Source: Cenococcum geophilum 1.58
Taxonomy: Eukaryota; Ascomycota; Dothideomycetes; Gloniales; Gloniaceae
Assembly (NCBI GenBank): GCA_001692895.1
Contig: KV748176.1
Location: 5,237,092-5,301,091, forward strand
DNA: 64,000 nucleotides
Reading direction: 5' to 3'
Position 1 is the first letter of the stretch, and each line of letters starts with the position of its first letter. The translations under genes were made by a program, and so were the position numbers. Below, one piece after another: positions 58,430 through 64,000 of this stretch. The notes under the pieces were generated by a model. It saw only the letters and a program-made list of their open reading frames with translations. It was not told where the DNA came from and made no database searches.

Positions 58430-61166
58430 ATAAGGGGCATTCGCAGATCTATATACATCCTACACTAACAGATAGAACAATATTAGCAGCAGTAGTATAT
58501 CTCGGTATTCGTAGGTCTACTTATACCCTACACCAACAAATAGAACAAGATTAGCAGAAGCCGTATATTTCGGTATTTATAGGTCTACTTACTAACTATA
58601 CTAATAAACAGGACAAGGTTAGCAGCAGCCGTATATCTCGGTATTTGTAGGTCTACTTATATCCTATACTAATAAACAGAACAAGGTTAGCAGCAGCTAT
58701 ATATTTCGGTATTCGCAGGTCTACTTACTAACTACACCAATAAACAGGATAAGGTTAGCAGTAGCTATATATCTTAGTATTCGTAGGTTTACTTATAGCC
58801 TATACTAACAAACAGGACAAGGTTAGCAGCAGCCGTATATCTCAGTATTCGTAGGTCTACTTATAGCCTACACCAATAAATAGGACAAGGTTAGTAGCAG
58901 CTATATATCTTAGTATTTGTAGGTCTATTTACTTCTTATACTAATAAATAGGACAAGGTTAGCAGCAGCCGTATATCTCGGTATTCGTAGGTCTACTTAT
59001 AGCCTACACCAACAAATAGGATAAGGTTAGTAGCAGCCGTATATCTTGGTATTTATAGGTCTACTTATATACTACACTAATAAATAGGATAAGGTTAGCA
59101 GCAGCTATATATCTTAGTATTTATAGGTCTACTTATAACCTACACTAACAAATAAAATAAGGTTAGCAGCAGCTATATATCTTAGTATTCATAGGTCTAC
59201 TTACTCCCTACACTAATAAATAGAACAAGGTTAGCAGCAGCTATATATCTTAGTATTCGCAGGTCTACTTACTAACTATATTAATAAACAGGATAAGGTT
59301 AGCAGCAGCTATATATCTTAGTATTCGCAGGTCTACTTACAGCCTATATTAATAAGTAGGATAAGGTTAGCAGCAGCTGTATATCTCGGTATTTATAGGT
59401 CTACTTACTCGCTACACCAATAAACAGGACAAGGTTAGCAGTAGCTGTATATCTTAGTATTCGCAGGTCTACTTATAAGCTATACTAATAAATAGGACAA
59501 GGTTAGCAGCAGCTATATATCTCGGTATTCGTAGGTCTACTTACAGCCTACACTAATAAGTAGGATAAGGTTAGCAGAAGCCGTATATCTTGGTATTTAT
59601 AGATCTACTTATAAGCTACACTAATAAGCAGGACAAGGTTAGCAGCAGCTATATATCTCGGTATTCGTAGGTCTACTTATATACTATACTAATAAACAGG
59701 ACAAGGTTAGCAGCAGCCGTATATCTCGGTATTCGCAGGTCTACTTACTTACTACACTAACAAGCAGGACAAGGTTAGCAGTAGTTATATATCGGTATTC
59801 GCAGGTCCACTTACTCACTATACTAATAAGTAGGACAAGGTTAGCAGCAGCTGTATATCTCGGTATTTATAGGTCTACTTATATACTACACCAACAAGCA
59901 GGACAAGGTTAGCAGCAGCTATATATCTTAGTATTCGCAGGTCTACTTATAAGCTATACTAACAAACAGGACAAGGTTAGCAGTAGCTATATATCTTAGT
60001 ATTTATAGGTCTACTTATAGGCTACACTAATAAGCAGGACAAGGTTAGCAGCAGCTATATATCTTAGTATTTATAGGTCTACCTACATCCTACACTAATA
60101 AGTAGGATAAGGTTAGCAGCAGCCGTATATCTCGGTATTTATAGGTCTACTTACTTCCTATACTAATAAGCAGGACAAGGTTAGCAGCAGCTATATATCT
60201 TAGTATTTATAGGTCTACTTACTCCCTACACTAATAAATAGGACAAGGTTAGCAGCAGCCGTATATCTTGGTATTCGCAGGTCTACTTACAGCCTACACT
60301 AATAAGCAGGATAAGATTAGCAGCAGCTATATATCTCGGTATTTATAGGTCTACTTATATCCTATACTAATAAGTAGGATAAGGTTAGCAGCAGCCGTAT
60401 ATCTTGGTATTCGTAGGTCTACTTATATACTATACTAATAAGCAGGACAAGGTTAGCAGTAGCCGTATATCTTGGTATTTGTAGGTCTACTTACTTACTA
60501 CACTAATAAGCAGGACAAAGTTAGCAGCAGCTATATATCTTGGTATTTGCAGGTCTACTTATATCCTATACTAATAAATAGGATAAGGTTAGTAGTAGCT
60601 ATATATCTTAGTATTTATAGGTCTACTTACAGCCTATACTAATAAGTAGGATAAGGTTAGCAGTAGTTATATATCTTGGTATTTGCAGGTCTACTTATAT
60701 ACTACACTAATAAGCAGGACAAAGTTAGCAGCAGCTATATATCTCGGTATTTGTAGGTCTACTTACTTCCTATATATAAGGTTAGCAGCAGCTATATATC
60801 TTAGTATTCGCAGATCTACTTATATACTATACTAATAAACAAGATAAGGTTAGCAGCAGCCGTATATCTTAGTATTTGTAGGTCTACTTATAGCCTATAC
60901 TAATAAGTAGGACAAGGTTAGCAGCAGCCGTATATCTCGGTATTTATAGGTCTACTTATAACCTATACTAACGAACAGAATAAAGTTAGCAGCAGCCATA
61001 TATCTTAGTATTTGCAGGTCTACTTATAAGCTACACTAATAAACAGGATAAGGTTAGCAGCAGCCGTATATTTTAGTATTTATAGGTCTACTTACTTACT
61101 ACACTAATAAACAGGACAGGGTTAGCAGCAGCTATATATCTTAGTATTTGTAGGTCTACTTACTTC
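58430..61166 (+). repeat. 68-bp minisatellite, about forty units
   Basis: Units of the type GGTTAGCAGCAGC-TATATCT-GGTATT-GTAGGTCTACTTA-ACTAATAA-CAGGACAA are arrayed head to tail with an exact 68-bp period (starts at 58617, 58685, 58753, 58821 and so on). One unit near 60770 is truncated. Units differ almost only at C/T and G/A sites, such as CCGTATAT/CTATATAT and TTCGTAGG/TTTATAGG/TTTGCAGG. The period is not a codon multiple and all frames are closed, so it is non-coding. It begins about 380 bp from the HET gene start, so it could lie in or near its promoter. Confidence 0.95.
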
Positions 61167-61169
61167 CTA

Positions 61170-61982
61170 TAACCGAGTATATTAGTAAAATATCTAGAAT
61201 ATACTCTAGGAACATTTACACTCTATACCTACACTATTAGCTAAAATAATATTATCTAGTTGCTGTTAAACCCTACCATAAACAATCTATCCTCCTATAT
61301 ATCTTAACCTATCGGAATAAGTTTAACCGCAGCTAATAGAGATAACAATATATTGCACAAGATTGCGTAAGTTAACTCCCACGCTAATAGCTCTTAACTT
61401 TGGTTGCGCTTTTATACTAGGGTTAAGGGATAATTCTAGGACTGTGTTTGCGAAGGCGGGGCAGTTTAATGCCTTTGAAATTTTTGCTTATTAAAAATAA
61501 GAAGGTGATTCAAAGACTAAAGTCCGCAGTAGGTTCGGCCTAATCTTTCTCCTTAGTTCCGGCCCTTAGCGTCTTTTTATATCACGTGTATAAACACTAT
61601 ACGTATGACGGGCGCATTACCTGCTAAATTCTGCCATATTCTACCACCCTATAATTAGCTCGCCTACTACTAGCGCCTTAGTAGCTCTTAAGCCTTTAAG
61701 CTTATATAGGTGTGCATTAGACCTAAAACTTTGTCGATTTCACTAACTATACTCTTATTAATAGTTTATTGTAAAACCTCTTTCTAAAATTCCAATACTT
61801 TTTAGCGGATTTTGAAGGCTTTATATGAGCCGTAGGCTGGCACCTATATTAAGCTGCTGCCTATATATATTGGTTCTGCAATTATTCTAGACTTAGGTTA
61901 GCTAACCGTTTTCACTATATAAACGTATATTTAAGCGCAAAGCTAAGCCAAATATTTATAAAGGCTCATCAGGACAGGCAGC
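61170..61982. other. Non-coding right arm of the HET unit
   Basis: About 0.8 kb between the minisatellite and the right inverted repeat. Parts (61430-61580) are less AT-rich and keep TG/CA dinucleotides, but I see no gene or motif. Confidence 0.45.
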
Positions 61983-62576
61983 ATAATTAGCGGTATTTAT
62001 AGCAGGTAATTAGAGTGTAAAATACTTTAAGCTCGCCCCTACTAGCAAGGAGGGTGGCCGAGCCGCACTGACTAGACCCTTGTTTAAGAGGCGTTTAATT
62101 TTTAAACGCAAATAAAGGGAGAGGTTAGTGTTTAAACGTACTTTCGCTATAGGATAGTATATGGGGTGGATGCTAAGAGTTTCTAATAGCGGGGTAAATG
62201 CTAGCTAGTACTAGATGGGATCTCCATAAGGGAACTTAGAGTAGAAAATTTATTTCGCGATCCGTAAACGCGTGGCGCGCTCTCTACAGACCGGCTAGCT
62301 TAAGGGACTATAGTTAAGATCCGTTATAAGTAAGCGGGTGCGTTTACTTATCCATTACAGCAGATAAGACAACGCAAATAGTACTAATATAAGGAAATTA
62401 ATAGAGCTTATACTAACTATCTAGTCCTAGTCCTAACTTAAATGTTTTAGAAAGTATTGGCAAGAAAGTTATTATCTTAGGCAGTGCTATTAAACGTACT
62501 AGAATAACTGCTTCTGCTATAAAAGCCTATAACCTTTATTAAGTGCTTTTGATTTTTATATTCGAGAATAAGTATG

Positions 62577-62850
62577 CCTAACCTGTTTGGAGACCTCGTC
62601 TGGTTTAAGTGGTCTTAGTAGGCGGAATTTACTAGCAGTAAGGACGTAGACCTAAGCTTAACCTTTATCCAACCATCTAATGTTCCGCCTTTTAATAAAC
62701 TCTTCTTTATAGTTATATGGTATATATAGCATACGTTATTCTGCTTTATAAGCCTCGCTTAAGAGCCCTCAGAACCTTTAGCTATTCCCGCTTATATTAG
62801 GACATTCCTAAGAAATAGTAGGATAGTATTAAACTAATAATTAGGTATAA
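62577..62850 (+). pseudogene. Small unassigned ORF
   Basis: An ATG at 62577 opens MPNLFGDLVWFKWS and about 85 codons, with stops at 62619 and 62622 and later only at TAG/TAA. The reading is smooth (Phe/Leu/Ser-rich, LSLTFIQPSNVPPF). Family not recognised; could be the first exon of a larger gene. Confidence 0.3.
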
Positions 62851-62859
62851 GAACTCTGT

Positions 62860-63235
62860 TTATTAAAGAGGGCTTTAGAGCCTCTATATATATACTAAAT
62901 AGGTAACAAATAGGTTGTAAATAGAATGACGACTATATTGTCATTTAGTAATAGAAATAGGTATTTAGACATTCGATAAGATATACGAGGAGATATACGA
63001 GGTAAGTAGCGGGGTATTAAGACATAGGGTTCTAGACTTAAAGCTAGTATTAAGATAATAGTAAGAAACTCCGATCTAGTTCAATAGATAGATAAGACTA
63101 AAACGTGTTATATATAGGAAATAATTAAATTACTTAACAGTAACTAGAAATACTTAGCGATTGTTTAGAAACTGTTAAAGTACTATAGGAGAAAGTTCTG
63201 TTCCTAAATCATTTAGATCTAAGCCTACTATACGT
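62860..63235. other. Stretch without a recognised gene
   Basis: AT-rich, degraded; nothing seen. Confidence 0.4.
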
Positions 63236-63239
63236 TATG

Positions 63240-63800
63240 TATTTAGGGGTGATCTCTACTTCTCTTTCGCTTTTGAAGATTCGCCATTAATCTCTTTTTT
63301 GCTACTTTTATTGATGGCGTTTTATAAGGTTAATCTAAGTCCCTTCTATATTCTACTCTTATCTACTAAAGCCACGAGTGTTTTTCTATCTTTCTTTTTA
63401 AGCGCCTCTCTAAGCTCTCGAAACCTTATAATATGCTTAATAAACTTACTAAGATTCTTTTTATAATAAGATTGAAGTTTATAGAATATTAGGTTAGTTA
63501 TAGGCTCTTTAGTAGGCTTTTAGCATAAAACTGCTACTTTATCTATAATATAAACCGAGCAATACCTTAAATTCTTATTTCTTTTTATAGCTCTAATGCT
63601 TGTTAGCCTAGGCTTCCACTCTACCTAGTATTTAAGTGCACCGTTTTTAACTATGCCTTCTAAAATTTGGTTTGGTCTTCTTAAGAATCTAATAAGCTAT
63701 TTATCTTCGCTTTTATAATCTAAGCTATTATTAGAAATATCTGTAAAGTGGGCTTCATTATTACCTGCTTAGCTATTAGTGTAATTAAAAGATCTATAAT
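63240..63800 (-). pseudogene. Unassigned basic protein
   Basis: One minus-strand frame of about 185 codons has few interruptions, all TAA/TAG. It reads ILEGIVKNGALKY-*-VEWKP near 63640, faintly like a chromodomain-type beta segment, then a long Lys/Arg-rich helical part (FRELREALKKKDRKTLVALVD). The family is not recognised. The lower density of stops than in neighbours suggests lighter mutation. Confidence 0.38.
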
Positions 63801-64000
63801 TATTTAGCTATCTTACTAGGAGGCATTGGAGAAACGTACTTAATACTAGTAACTATATTCGCGGGGTTAGACGAGCCTATTATTAGGTAAGAAGATTAAT
63901 AGGCTAAACTTAAAATATAGGGCTGGCCTTACCATAGCTTTCCGTATAGTCTATTCCTAAAATATATATATCCTTATGCTCTTAGGTGTTATAGGGATAC

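Larger units (their letters stand above)
55901..62088. mobile_element. 6.2-kb inverted-repeat unit carrying a HET gene and a 68-bp minisatellite
   Basis: Inverted repeats of about 105 bp bound the unit: left 55901-56007, right 61983-62088. They pair through AGGGTCTAG, GTGCGGCTCGGCCACCCTCC, TTGCTAG, GGGGCGAG, TAAAGTATTTTAC and TAATTACCTGCTRTAAATAC, with differences that are nearly all C/T or G/A. The interior contains the minus-strand HET gene (56379-58052), the 68-bp array (58430-61166) and about 0.8 kb of non-coding sequence. No transposase was found, so the unit is non-autonomous if mobile. A solo copy of the same repeat lies at 4876-4930. Confidence 0.75.

Noticed and set aside
58430-61166. 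CRISPR array
   Set aside because: Units repeat over their whole 68 bp with no unique spacers, no cas genes are near, and the context is eukaryotic. It is a minisatellite.
45180-62088. Giant Starship-type element with a DUF3435 tyrosine recombinase
   Set aside because: HET and NLR cargo suggested this, but no tyrosine recombinase-like frame was recognised in the window. The ends found are inverted repeats around single genes. A captain gene outside the window cannot be excluded.
1-64000. tRNA or rRNA genes
   Set aside because: No A/B box pair with a cloverleaf and no rRNA-like conserved stretch was seen on either strand; a covariance-model scan would be the decisive test.

Overview
This window looks like fungal (filamentous ascomycete) heterochromatin that has been heavily mutated by repeat-induced point mutation (RIP) or a very similar C-to-T process. 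The sequence is dominated by TpA and is poor in CpA and TpG. Almost no long open frame survives. When a recognisable protein frame is followed, its interruptions are nearly always TAA or TAG at positions where relatives carry Gln (CAA/CAG) or Trp (TGG), and His often reads as Tyr and Gly as Arg or Ser. Short GT...AG introns of 48-65 bp with branch-like CTAAT/CTGAC motifs, plus the families seen (HET, NACHT-WD40, FunK1-like kinase, DUF7025-type AAA ATPase), also point to Pezizomycotina. All genes below are therefore called as pseudogenes. Gene names are family assignments from motifs read by eye, and no database search was possible.

Layout. 0-8 kb holds transposon remains: a Ty3/gypsy-type Gag on the minus strand with its probable LTR, a plus-strand element ending in a polypurine tract and LTR, a third LTR-like block with a long unassigned frame, and a small run of undetermined bases. 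8-14 kb holds a plus-strand gene ending in a chromodomain-like module and a minus-strand protein kinase. 16.5-19 kb holds an AAA ATPase whose introns can still be placed. 19-20 kb is a 17-bp G-rich minisatellite. 20.3-22.6 kb is a FunK1-type kinase on the minus strand. 22.6-34 kb holds unassigned frames, a second 17-bp minisatellite (27.3-27.7 kb), an inverted-repeat element (29.0-29.8 kb) and a C2H2 zinc-finger gene. 34-38.2 kb is a 4.2-kb element with repeated, inverted ends. 39-44.6 kb holds a bZIP gene, a fragment resembling a PD-(D/E)XK-like fungal family, and a SAM-dependent methyltransferase.

The most interesting part is 45-62 kb. Two allorecognition-type genes lie there, each inside its own inverted-repeat unit. 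The first (about 45.69-50.76 kb) contains one complete HET-NACHT-WD40 (HNWD/het-d/e/r type) gene with twelve regular 126-bp WD40 units. Removing one 65-bp intron restores a single 1396-codon frame with no net indel. The second (about 55.90-62.09 kb) contains one complete 558-codon HET-domain gene and about forty copies of a 68-bp minisatellite. The inverted repeats of the two units share a core (close to CGGCCACCCTCCTTGCTAGCG), a related ~375-bp block precedes both left ends, and a solo copy of the repeat lies at 4.9 kb. No transposase was seen in either unit. I infer a family of non-autonomous mobile units whose cargo is an incompatibility gene; this needs testing. A 309-bp MITE with TA duplications is nested in the first unit, just upstream of the HNWD start.
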